DNA of 33,753 nucleotides from Paracoccaceae bacterium (GTDB lineage: Bacteria > Pseudomonadota > Alphaproteobacteria > Rhodobacterales > Rhodobacteraceae). This document shows positions 24,087-32,999 of the stretch, one piece after another; positions within the stretch are counted from its first letter, which is position 1, and every line of letters begins with the position of its first letter. Under the pieces are notes generated by a model, which made no database searches, was not told the origin of the DNA, and saw nothing but the letters and a program-made list of their open reading frames with translations. The stretch spans positions 1 through 33,753 of the forward strand of contig RFZI01000008.1 of the NCBI GenBank assembly GCA_009920775.1. Direction: 5' to 3'. Made by a program: the position numbers and the translations under genes.

Positions 24087-24125
24087 CCGGTCAGCCCCCC
24101 TTCGGGGCCGACCGGCCCCCTTTTC
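24087..24125 (+). terminator. Strong intrinsic terminator after the pccB transcript
   Basis: A 12-base stem with one A-C mismatch (CCGGTCAGCCCC with GGGGCCGACCGG) closes a CCTTC loop at 24087-24115, followed by a C-run and TTTT then TTT within ten bases. It should end the transcript of pccB and the hypothetical gene. Confidence 0.75.
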
Positions 24126-24198
24126 CGTTTCGGCGCCCCAATGCGCGAGTTTCGGCCCATATCCGGCGGTTGATATTGCCTATCGGCCCGCCGCCGGT

Positions 24199-24223
24199 GC
24201 TTGTTTGACCAACTCAAACAAGC
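24199..24223. promoter_or_regulatory. Perfect 10-bp inverted repeat before the glycine-zipper lipoprotein
   Basis: GCTTGTTTGA at 24199-24208 and TCAAACAAGC at 24214-24223 are exact reverse complements around CCAAC. The AAAAGGG ribosome binding site begins immediately after (24224-24230) and the ATG is at 24240. It may be an operator or an RNA hairpin controlling translation initiation. The inner TTGA-N5-TCAA has the wrong spacing for FNR. Confidence 0.6.
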
Positions 24224-24239
24224 AAAAGGGCAGTCTCCC

Positions 24240-24446
24240 ATGCACAGAAAACTCTTCGCTCTCGCCATCGCGGCGACCCTTGGCCTTGCCGGCTGTATCG
24301 ACACCGATCTCGAGCGTGGGCTCGCCGGAGCGGCAGTTGGCGCCATGCTTGCTGATTCCGTTGGCGGCAACGCATTCACCGGAGCGCTCATCGGCGGCGC
24401 GGCTGGCGCGACCTGCGACGATCTCGGCGCCAAAGTCTGCCAATAA
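24240..24446 (+). CDS. Small glycine-zipper lipoprotein
   Basis: A 68-residue protein with an N-terminal lipoprotein signal (MHRKLFALAIAATLGLAGC; lipobox LAGC, lipidated Cys 19) followed by a short acidic linker and a glycine-zipper membrane-like stretch with AGAAVGAMLADSVGG and GALIGGAAGA. It ends with DDLGAKVCQ, leaving two further Cys residues that could form a disulfide. AAAAGGG lies about nine bases before the ATG. Such glycine-zipper lipoproteins are widespread in Rhodobacteraceae; roles in envelope integrity are supposed but not known. It is set apart from pccB by a terminator and from pccA by two hairpins, so it may be its own transcription unit. Confidence 0.8.
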   Translation: MHRKLFALAIAATLGLAGCIDTDLERGLAGAAVGAMLADSVGGNAFTGALIGGAAGATCDDLGAKVCQ

Positions 24447-24453
24447 CCTGATC

Positions 24454-24467
24454 CGCCCCTCGGGGCG
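24454..24467. repeat. Short GC hairpin after the lipoprotein gene
   Basis: CGCCCC at 24454-24459 pairs with GGGGCG at 24462-24467, only two bases apart. No T-run follows. It precedes the larger hairpin at 24481-24516. Confidence 0.3.
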
Positions 24468-24480
24468 CAAGACTTCCCCT

Positions 24481-24523
24481 AACCGCCACGGGCGCCTGCG
24501 CGCACCCGTGGCGGTTTCGCATT
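24481..24523 (+). terminator. Terminator-like hairpin immediately upstream of pccA
   Basis: AACCGCCACGGG at 24481-24492 is perfectly complementary to CCCGTGGCGGTT at 24505-24516, with a 12-base loop, followed by TTTCGCATTT. It ends only about 10 bases before the pccA ribosome binding site (GAAGGA, 24525-24530). It could terminate the lipoprotein transcript, attenuate read-through, or simply stabilise a 5' end. Confidence 0.6.
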
Positions 24524-24539
24524 TGAAGGACCTCGCCTG

Positions 24540-26540
24540 ATGTTCAAGAAGATCCTGATCGCCAACCGGGGCGAAATCGCCTGCCGCGTCATCAAGACGG
24601 CCCGCAAGATGGGCATCCAGACGGTGGCGGTCTATTCCGATGCCGACCGTAATGCGCTCCATGTGTCGATGGCCGACGAAGCGATCCACATCGGCCCGCC
24701 GCCCGCGAACCAGTCCTACATCGTGATCGACAAGATCATGGCCGCGATCAAGGAAAGCGGCGCGGAGGCGGTGCATCCGGGCTATGGATTCTTGTCGGAA
24801 AACCCCAAGTTCGCCGAGGCCTTGGAAAAGGCGGGCGTCGAATTCATCGGGCCGCCAGTGAAATCCATCGAGGCGATGGGCGACAAGATCACTTCGAAAA
24901 AGATTGCTCAGGAAGCAGGCGTGAGCACGGTTCCGGGCTATATGGGCCTCATTGGCGATGCCGACGAGGCGGTGAAGATCAGCCAGGAAATCGGCTATCC
25001 GGTGATGATCAAGGCCTCTGCCGGGGGCGGCGGCAAGGGGATGCGGATCGCCTGGAACGACACCGAGGCGCGCGAGGGCTTCCAGTCATCCAAGAACGAG
25101 GCCGCCAATTCTTTTGGCGATGACCGGATCTTCATCGAGAAATTCGTCACCCAACCGCGCCACATCGAAATTCAGGTGCTCTGCGACAAGCACGGCAACG
25201 GCGTCTATCTGCACGAGCGGGAATGCTCGATCCAGCGGCGCAACCAGAAGGTCGTGGAAGAGGCCCCGTCGCCCTTCCTCGATGAAGCCACCCGCAAAGC
25301 GATGGGCGAGCAGGCCGTAGCTCTGGCCAAAGCGGTGGGCTATGCCAGCGCTGGCACGGTCGAATTCATCGTCGACGGCAACCGCAACTTCTACTTCCTC
25401 GAAATGAACACCCGCCTGCAGGTGGAACACCCCGTCACCGAGCTCATCACCGGGGTCGATCTGGTCGAGCAGATGATCCGCGTGGCCAACGGCGAGGCGC
25501 TGCCGTTCAAGCAGGAAGACCTCAAGATCAACGGTTGGGCGATCGAGAACCGCCTATACGCCGAGGATCCCTACCGCAACTTCCTGCCCTCCATCGGCCG
25601 CCTCAGCCGCTATCGCCCGCCTGTCGAGGGCGACACGGAAACGGGCGGCATCGTGCGTAACGATACCGGCGTTTATGAGGGCGGCGAGATTTCGATGTAT
25701 TACGACCCGATGATCGCCAAGCTCTGCACCTGGGGCCCGACGCGGGCGCAGGCCATCGAAGAGATGCGCGTGGCGCTCGATACCTTCGAGGTCGAGGGCA
25801 TTGGTCACAACCTGCCGTTCGTCGCCGCCGTGATGGATCACCCGCGTTTCGTTTCCGGCGCCATGACCACCGCCTTCATCGCCGAGGAATACCCCGACGG
25901 GTTCTCGGGCGTCGAGCTGCCGCGCGAGGCGCTGGTGCGCGTGGCCGCCGCCGCGGCCGCCATGCACCGTGTTACGGAAATCCGCCGCTCGCGCATCTCG
26001 GGCCGGATGAGCAACCACGAGCGCCATGTCGGCACCGATTGGGTGGTGACGCTGCAGGGGCAGGAATTCCCTGTGACCATGACCGCCGACCGCGCGGGCG
26101 CGGATGTGACCATCGAGGGCAAGACCCTGCGGATCGAAAGCGACTGGACGCCGGGCGATCCCCTCGCGCGGCTCACCGTGGGCGGCGCACTTCTGGTCCT
26201 CAAGGTCGGCAAGCGCACCCAAGGCTTCCGCCTGCGCTTCAGGGGCGCCGATCTGCAGGTCACGATCCGCACGCCGCGGCAGGCCGAGCTTGCGCGGCTC
26301 ATGCCAGAAAAGCTGCCGCCCGATACCTCCAAATTCCTCCTCTGCCCAATGCCGGGCCTCATCGTGAAGGTCAACGTGGCCGCGGGCGACGAGGTACAGG
26401 AGGGGCAGGCGCTTTGCACCGTCGAGGCGATGAAGATGGAGAACATCCTCCGCGCCGAGCGCAAGGGGATCGTCAAGAAGGTCAATGCTTCGGCGGGCGA
26501 CAGCCTTGCCGTTGACGAAGTGATCATGGAGTTCGAGTGA
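24540..26540 (+). CDS. pccA: Propionyl-CoA carboxylase alpha (biotin carboxylase/carrier) subunit
   Basis: A 666-residue subunit that carboxylates its own biotin with ATP and bicarbonate and presents it to PccB. Domains in order: biotin carboxylase (KILIANRGEIACRV start, ATP-binding KASAGGGGKGMRI near 160-175, EMNTRLQVEHPVTE near 290), the BT linker domain that contacts PccB, and the biotin carrier domain with the biotinylated Lys 632 in EAMKMEN. It is about 15 residues shorter than the Ruegeria pomeroyi protein because of a shorter loop after RYRPPVEG; other alphaproteobacterial homologues also have a short loop here, so I regard it as natural. GAAGGA lies nine bases before the ATG. Its stop overlaps the start of the next gene (TGATG). 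Confidence 0.95.
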   Translation: MFKKILIANRGEIACRVIKTARKMGIQTVAVYSDADRNALHVSMADEAIHIGPPPANQSYIVIDKIMAAIKESGAEAVHPGYGFLSENPKFAEALEKAGVEFIGPPVKSIEAMGDKITSKKIAQEAGVSTVPGYMGLIGDADEAVKISQEIGYPVMIKASAGGGGKGMRIAWNDTEAREGFQSSKNEAANSFGDDRIFIEKFVTQPRHIEIQVLCDKHGNGVYLHERECSIQRRNQKVVEEAPSPFLDEATRKAMGEQAVALAKAVGYASAGTVEFIVDGNRNFYFLEMNTRLQVEHPVTELITGVDLVEQMIRVANGEALPFKQEDLKINGWAIENRLYAEDPYRNFLPSIGRLSRYRPPVEGDTETGGIVRNDTGVYEGGEISMYYDPMIAKLCTWGPTRAQAIEEMRVALDTFEVEGIGHNLPFVAAVMDHPRFVSGAMTTAFIAEEYPDGFSGVELPREALVRVAAAAAAMHRVTEIRRSRISGRMSNHERHVGTDWVVTLQGQEFPVTMTADRAGADVTIEGKTLRIESDWTPGDPLARLTVGGALLVLKVGKRTQGFRLRFRGADLQVTIRTPRQAELARLMPEKLPPDTSKFLLCPMPGLIVKVNVAAGDEVQEGQALCTVEAMKMENILRAERKGIVKKVNASAGDSLAVDEVIMEFE

Positions 26541-28045
26541 TGCCAGCCCGCGGGGGCATCAGCCTCGCGGCCCTGTCTGCCCTTTCGGCGGGATTTGGGT
26601 TTGCGATCTGGTTTGCCCTCACCTGGGCCCGCATCGGCACGTTCGAATATCCGCTCGACGACGTCTACATCCACCTCGCCATGGCCGAGGGGATTGCCGG
26701 CGGCACCTATGGGATCAACCCCGGCGAGCCCGCCTCGGCGGCCTCGTCGATCCTCTATCCGCTTCTGCTCACCCCCTTCGCGGGCACGGATTTTCAGCGG
26801 CTCTTGCCTCTGGCATGGAACCTTGCGGGCCTACTGACGCTCGGTTGGTTGCTCGGGCGCTGGATCGAGGAATGGAGCACCGGAACGGTGGCCGTTTTCC
26901 TCGCGTTGGTTCTTCCCTTTGCGACCAACATGGCCGGTATCGCTAACCTCGGGATGGAGCACACGCTGCACGCGCTGGCGATGGCGGTGATGCTCTTGGG
27001 CTTCTGGCGGTTCCTGTCGAAGGGCGAGATCGGCTTGGCGCTCATCGCCGGTGTCCTTCTCGCGCCGGTGCTGCGCTTCGAGGGGATCGGGCTGGCATTG
27101 GCGGTTTCCGGCGTGGTCGCCCTGCGCGGGCACCTTCGGGCGGGCACAATGCTGGCGGTGCTCGCGCTGGTTCCAGTTGCCCTGTTCGCTTTGTTCCTCA
27201 CCTCTCAGGGCCTCGACCCCGTCCCAAGCTCGGTCCTTGCCAAACTCAGCGCAGCATCCGATTCCAGCGACCCGCTCTCGCGCCTTCTGCGCAACCTCTT
27301 TTCGGTCGGCGGCCTTGTCGTCGTAGCGGCCTTCGCCTTGCTGACCGTCGCCATCTTCAACCGCGAGAACCAGAACCTGCGCCTCTTCACCCTCGTGGTC
27401 TGGCTGGCCGTTCTGGGGCACCTCTTTGCAGGCCGCATCGGCTGGGCGGCGCGGTATGAGCACTATGTTCTCGTGATCGCCGCCATCGCGCTCGTCCCCG
27501 CCTTGGCACGTGGCAGGGCCTTTCGCGCCGTCGGTATGGCCGCTGCTCTGGCGAGTGCCGCCTATTTCCTCTGGATGAATGCCACGGTCTATAACTGGAC
27601 GGCCCGCGGCGTTTATCTCCAGCACGTCCAGATGGCGCGGATCGAGGCCGAACTGCCGGGCGTTCCGGTGGCCGTCAATGATATCGGACGGGTCGCTTGG
27701 GCGCAGGATGCCCCCGTCGTCGACCTGTGGGGGCTGGCCTATGCCGATGCCCGCCGTGCGCGGCAGGAGGCCGATGGCGGGCCGGTTCCGGGCTGGGCCG
27801 GGGCATTGGCCGATGCCAAGGGCGCCCGCTACGCGATGGTCTATGCCGATTGGTTCAAGGATGGGATCGGTACGGATTGGCAATTGGTGGCAACCCTGAC
27901 CACGCCCGCGCCCATCGGCATCCTCGGCAGCGAGACTGTGTCGATCTATGTCCTCGACCCGACGATGGAAGATGATCTGCGGGCGGTGATCGAACGGCTG
28001 GCCCCGTCGATGCCTGAGGGCGCGACGCTGACCCAAGTGAATTGA
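26540..28045 (+). CDS. Multi-pass membrane protein, GT-C glycosyltransferase-like
   Basis: A 501-residue protein with an N-terminal helix, then a conserved-looking periplasmic loop FEYPLDDVYIHLAMAEGIAGG containing a DD pair, followed by about ten more hydrophobic segments to residue 370 and a soluble C-terminal domain of about 130 residues. A DD or DE pair in the first long loop, then GINPGEPASAASSILYPLLL, is how GT-C glycosyltransferases using polyprenyl-phosphate sugars begin, so I infer this fold; the substrate is unknown. The ATG at 26540 overlaps the pccA stop (TGATG), and mcm follows 37 bases later, so it is embedded in the propionyl-CoA operon. It could be unrelated to propionate, or modify an envelope glycan. 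Confidence 0.7.
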   Translation: MPARGGISLAALSALSAGFGFAIWFALTWARIGTFEYPLDDVYIHLAMAEGIAGGTYGINPGEPASAASSILYPLLLTPFAGTDFQRLLPLAWNLAGLLTLGWLLGRWIEEWSTGTVAVFLALVLPFATNMAGIANLGMEHTLHALAMAVMLLGFWRFLSKGEIGLALIAGVLLAPVLRFEGIGLALAVSGVVALRGHLRAGTMLAVLALVPVALFALFLTSQGLDPVPSSVLAKLSAASDSSDPLSRLLRNLFSVGGLVVVAAFALLTVAIFNRENQNLRLFTLVVWLAVLGHLFAGRIGWAARYEHYVLVIAAIALVPALARGRAFRAVGMAAALASAAYFLWMNATVYNWTARGVYLQHVQMARIEAELPGVPVAVNDIGRVAWAQDAPVVDLWGLAYADARRARQEADGGPVPGWAGALADAKGARYAMVYADWFKDGIGTDWQLVATLTTPAPIGILGSETVSIYVLDPTMEDDLRAVIERLAPSMPEGATLTQVN

Positions 28046-28082
28046 ATGACCTGCGACGGAAGACTTGAGAAAGGCTCTGCAA

Positions 28083-30133
<2,051 letters not shown>

Positions 30134-30137
<4 letters not shown>

Positions 30138-31108
30138 GCTGCGGCGGGCGCGGCCTCGCGCCGCGCCGCCAGTATCAGGACGCCATAACCAAGGATCGCC
30201 GACACAAGCGAGCCGGAGAGCACGCCAAGCCGCACCGCGTTCATCTGCGCGGGATCAGCGAAGCTCAGCGAGCCGATGAAGAGCGACATGGTAAAGCCGA
30301 TGCCCGCAAGGCAGGCGATGCCATAGATATGCATCCAGCTTGCGCCATGCGGCAGGCGGGCAAAGCCCAGCTTGACCATGGCCCATGTCATGCCAAAGAC
30401 GCCCAGTTGCTTGCCGACGATCAGGCCCAAGGCAATGCCAAGGGGCAGGGGCGCGAAGATGTCGGAGAGCGACAGGCCGGTGAGCACCACGCCCGCATTG
30501 GCAAAGGCAAAGATCGGCACGATCATATAGAGCACATATGGCGACAACCCATGCTCAAGGCTGTGAAGCGGCGATTTGCCGAACTTGTCGGTGAGCGGGA
30601 TGGTGAAGGCGGTGACAACGCCCGCAAGCGTGGCATGGACGCCGGATTTCAGCACAAGAAACCACATGATCGTGCCCAGAAGAAGTGCAGGCGCAATCCG
30701 GTGCGCGCCCTTCCAGTTGAGCCACAGGAGGCCCGCCAGAGGAATGGCGGCCAGCATCAGGTAATCGATCTTGAGTTCGGCCGTATAGAACAGGGCGATG
30801 ATGACGATCGCACCAAGGTCATCAAGGATCGCCAGCGTCAAGAGGAAGACCTTGAGCGAGGCCGGGGCGCGGGTTCCCAGAAGGGCGAGGATGCCAAGGG
30901 CAAAGGCGATATCGGTCGCGGCCGGAATGGCCCAGCCGCCGAGGTTGGCGGGGCTCGACCAGTTGAGCGCCACGAAAACAAAGGCCGGAAGGATCATGCC
31001 GCCCACCGCCGCCATGCCGGGCAGAACCACGTCGCGCGGGTTCTTGAGCTTGCCCTCGAGCATCTCGCGTTTCAACTCAAGGCCAATGAGGAAGAAGAAC
31101 ACCGCCAT
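30134..31108 (-). CDS. nhaA: Na+/H+ antiporter NhaA, N-terminally truncated
   Basis: A 324-residue remainder of an inner-membrane antiporter that exchanges Na+ for H+ and supports pH and salt homeostasis. The catalytic helices are recognisable: [19 protein letters not shown] and [19 protein letters not shown] carry the adjacent aspartates of the ion site, with [12 protein letters not shown] later. The first ATG (31108) begins [16 protein letters not shown], which in full NhaA is about residue 65. The same frame is NhaA-like further upstream to about base 31195 (AFLGAKLSITLNGDG, ILWINDGL) but has no start codon there. The first membrane helix and the true start are missing where the divergent VOC gene begins. 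The product as given is probably non-functional. Confidence 0.85.
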
Positions 31109-31202
31109 CAGGCCATCGTTGATCCAAAGGATCAGCGGCTTGGCGAGGCCATCGCCGTTCAGAGTGATCGAGAGTTTTGCGCCAAGGAAGGCGTCGTCTC
31201 CG

Positions 31203-31823
31203 ATGTGGCGGCTCGATCATCTCGCTGTGGTGTGCGCCGATCTGGCCGAGGGTTCGGCTTGGGTCGAAACGGCCTTGGGCGCGAAGTTGGCGGCGGGCGG
31301 TAAGCACGCACGCTATGGCACCCATAACCGCCTGCTGGGGCTTGGCCCCGACCTTTATCTCGAGGTGATCGCCCCCGATCCCGAAGCCGCCCCGCAAGGG
31401 CCGCGGTGGTTCGGGCTCGATGCGGCTTCCGGCGCGCCGCGGCTCGGCAACTGGATCGTCGCCTGTAGCGATCTGGGGGCCGCCCTCGCCGCCAGCCCGG
31501 GCGGTGCGGGCGAGCCGGTCGATCTCGAGCGGGGCGATCTCAAGTGGCGCATCGCCGTGCCGGAGGACGGCAGCCTGCCGATGGCGGGCGGTTGGCCGAC
31601 GCTGATCGAATGGGCCCAAGGCACCCGCCATCCGGCCACGAGGCTGGCCGACAGCGGGCTGCGCCTTTCCCAACTGACGATCCATCACCCCGAGGCCGGC
31701 AGGATTGCCAAGGCGCTCGCACCACGGCTGGCAGACCTGCGCATCGCTTTCGAGCCAGCGCCCACACCGTCCTTGTCCGCCATTTTCCTGACGCCCGAGG
31801 GCGAAGAAAGGCTCCTATGTTGA
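31203..31823 (+). CDS. VOC/glyoxalase-like domain protein
   Basis: A 206-residue soluble protein starting MWRLDHLAVVCADLAEG, the opening strand and metal-ligand region (DH) of a vicinal-oxygen-chelate fold, followed by RLLGLGPDLYLEVIAPDPEA with the second ligand Glu. It belongs to the glyoxalase-like subgroup that has a first complete and a second degenerate module; the reaction is unknown. The start ATG at 31203 matches relatives, but only a few bases separate it from the remnant of divergent nhaA, and no ribosome binding site is well placed, so upstream regulatory DNA has apparently been lost. The 3' end overlaps the GNAT gene by 7 bases, indicating translational coupling. Confidence 0.8.
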   Translation: MWRLDHLAVVCADLAEGSAWVETALGAKLAAGGKHARYGTHNRLLGLGPDLYLEVIAPDPEAAPQGPRWFGLDAASGAPRLGNWIVACSDLGAALAASPGGAGEPVDLERGDLKWRIAVPEDGSLPMAGGWPTLIEWAQGTRHPATRLADSGLRLSQLTIHHPEAGRIAKALAPRLADLRIAFEPAPTPSLSAIFLTPEGEERLLC

Positions 31824-32287
31824 TCCGCCCCGCCACCGCCGCCGACGCCCCCGCCATCGCCGCGATCTGGAACCACTATATCCGCGACACTACAGTGACC
31901 TTTCTCCCTGACGAGAAGTCGCTCGAGGATGCCGAGAAGATGATCGCCACCGATGTCTGCCTCGTGGCCGATGACAACGGTGTTCAGGGCTTTGCCCGCT
32001 ATTTCCAGTTTCGCGGCGGGCGGGGGTATTTCCATACGGTCGAGCATACCGTCCTTCTTGCCCCCGGCACTGGCGGGCGCGGCTATGGGCGGGGGTTGAT
32101 GAAGGCGCTCGTGGCTCATGCAGCGGTGGCGGGCAAACATTCCATGTGGGCGGGCGTCAGCGGCGAGAACGCCGACGGTGTGGCTTTCCACGCTGCCCTT
32201 GGTTTTGAGGAGGTCGCCCGCCTTCCCGAGGTCGGCTTCAAGTTCGGTCGCTGGATCGACCTCGTCCTTATGCAAAAACGCCTCTGA
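31817..32287 (+). CDS. GNAT-family N-acetyltransferase
   Basis: A 156-residue cytoplasmic acetyltransferase. It opens with MLIRPATAADAPAIAAIWNHY, typical of the phosphinothricin/amino-acid acetyltransferase branch. The acetyl-CoA pyrophosphate loop lies in GTGGRGYGRGLMKALVAHA, followed by the motif B region HSMWAGVSGENADGVAFH and LGFEEVARLPEVGFKFGRW. The acceptor may be an amino acid, methionine sulfoximine-type compound or other amine; it cannot be decided here. The ATG at 31817 lies inside the end of the VOC gene (7-base overlap), and the TerB-DnaJ gene follows 31 bases later. Confidence 0.88.
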   Translation: MLIRPATAADAPAIAAIWNHYIRDTTVTFLPDEKSLEDAEKMIATDVCLVADDNGVQGFARYFQFRGGRGYFHTVEHTVLLAPGTGGRGYGRGLMKALVAHAAVAGKHSMWAGVSGENADGVAFHAALGFEEVARLPEVGFKFGRWIDLVLMQKRL

Positions 32288-32318
32288 CATCCGCGCCTCA
32301 AACCGTTAGGCTCGCCCC

Positions 32319-32999
32319 ATGTCGATTTGGACCCGAATAGCTGACGCCCTCTCCTCGCTCGCCAAGGGCGAGGGGCTTTCGACCGTTTTCGAGAAACTCC
32401 GTACCCCGCCCGAGCGGTCTGTCGCCTTCGCCATCGCCGTGATCGGCCTCGGCGCCAAGATGGCCAAGGCCGATGGCCTTGTGACGCGCGACGAGGTCTC
32501 GGCGTTCCGCGAGGTGTTTTTCATCGCGCCGGACGACGAAGCCAATGCCGCCAAGGTTTTCAATCTGGCGCGTCAGGACGTGGCCGGTTTCGAGGAATAT
32601 GCGCGGCGCATCAAGGCGATGTATGCCGACGAGGTCGATCCCCTTTGCGATCTGATGGAGGGCCTCTTCCATATCGCGATGGCGGACGGGGAATATCATC
32701 CGGCGGAAAACGCCTTCCTTCTCGAGGTCGCCCGTATCTTCGGCTTCGACGAGCGCCGCTTTTCGCGTATCCGTGCCCAGTTTGTCCCCGATGCCGAGCG
32801 CGATCCCTATGATGTACTGGGCGTGGCCCATGATGCGCCGATGGCCGAGGTGCGCGCGGCCTGGAGGGCCTGCGTGCGTGAGACCCACCCAGATCAGATG
32901 ATCGCCCGTGGCCTGCCCGAAGAGGCGATCCGGCTGGCCGAAAAACGGCTCGTCGCGATCAACCGCGCTTGGGAGCAGATCAGCGGGAAAGCCGCATGA
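32319..32999 (+). CDS. TerB-like/DnaJ-domain protein (DjlA-like, soluble)
   Basis: A 226-residue co-chaperone-like protein. Residues about 30-150 form a TerB/DjlA-type helical domain (AFAIAVIGLGAKMAKADGLV, then LFHIAMADGEYHPAEN, both with the acidic DG motifs). The C-terminal 65 residues form a J-domain, DPYDVLGVAHDAPMAEVRAA, with the essential HPD in ETHPDQM and a closing INRAWEQI helix. It would stimulate a DnaK-type Hsp70. Unlike E. coli DjlA, there is no clear N-terminal membrane anchor, so a cytosolic location is likely. Its stop overlaps the start of the next gene as ATGA. Target proteins are unknown. Confidence 0.88.
   Translation: MSIWTRIADALSSLAKGEGLSTVFEKLRTPPERSVAFAIAVIGLGAKMAKADGLVTRDEVSAFREVFFIAPDDEANAAKVFNLARQDVAGFEEYARRIKAMYADEVDPLCDLMEGLFHIAMADGEYHPAENAFLLEVARIFGFDERRFSRIRAQFVPDAERDPYDVLGVAHDAPMAEVRAAWRACVRETHPDQMIARGLPEEAIRLAEKRLVAINRAWEQISGKAA

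Larger units (their letters stand above)
23915..24239. other. Intergenic region with terminator and an inverted repeat
   Basis: This 325-base stretch has no convincing gene. A frame starting near 23905 runs through it, but it passes the terminator hairpin, is rich in Pro/Arg/Ser with no family-like segment, and ends at the pccA start. The region contains the intrinsic terminator at 24087-24125 and a perfect 10-base inverted repeat at 24199-24223 next to the lipoprotein's ribosome binding site. A promoter for the lipoprotein gene is expected between the two, but I could not identify one with confidence. Confidence 0.6.

Noticed and set aside
24205-24217. An FNR site in TTGACCAACTCAA before the lipoprotein
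   Set aside because: The half-sites are five bases apart rather than six, and the dyad is better explained by the longer 10-base inverted repeat.
23905-24540. A 211-codon plus-strand frame from the end of the hypothetical gene to pccA
   Set aside because: It runs through a strong terminator hairpin and the lipoprotein gene in another frame, and its composition is Pro/Ser/Arg-rich without family-like segments.
25610-25660. A deletion in pccA like that in mcm, since it is about 15 residues shorter than the Ruegeria protein
   Set aside because: The short loop VEGDTETGGIVRNDTGV reads naturally and similar short loops occur in other alphaproteobacterial PccA proteins.
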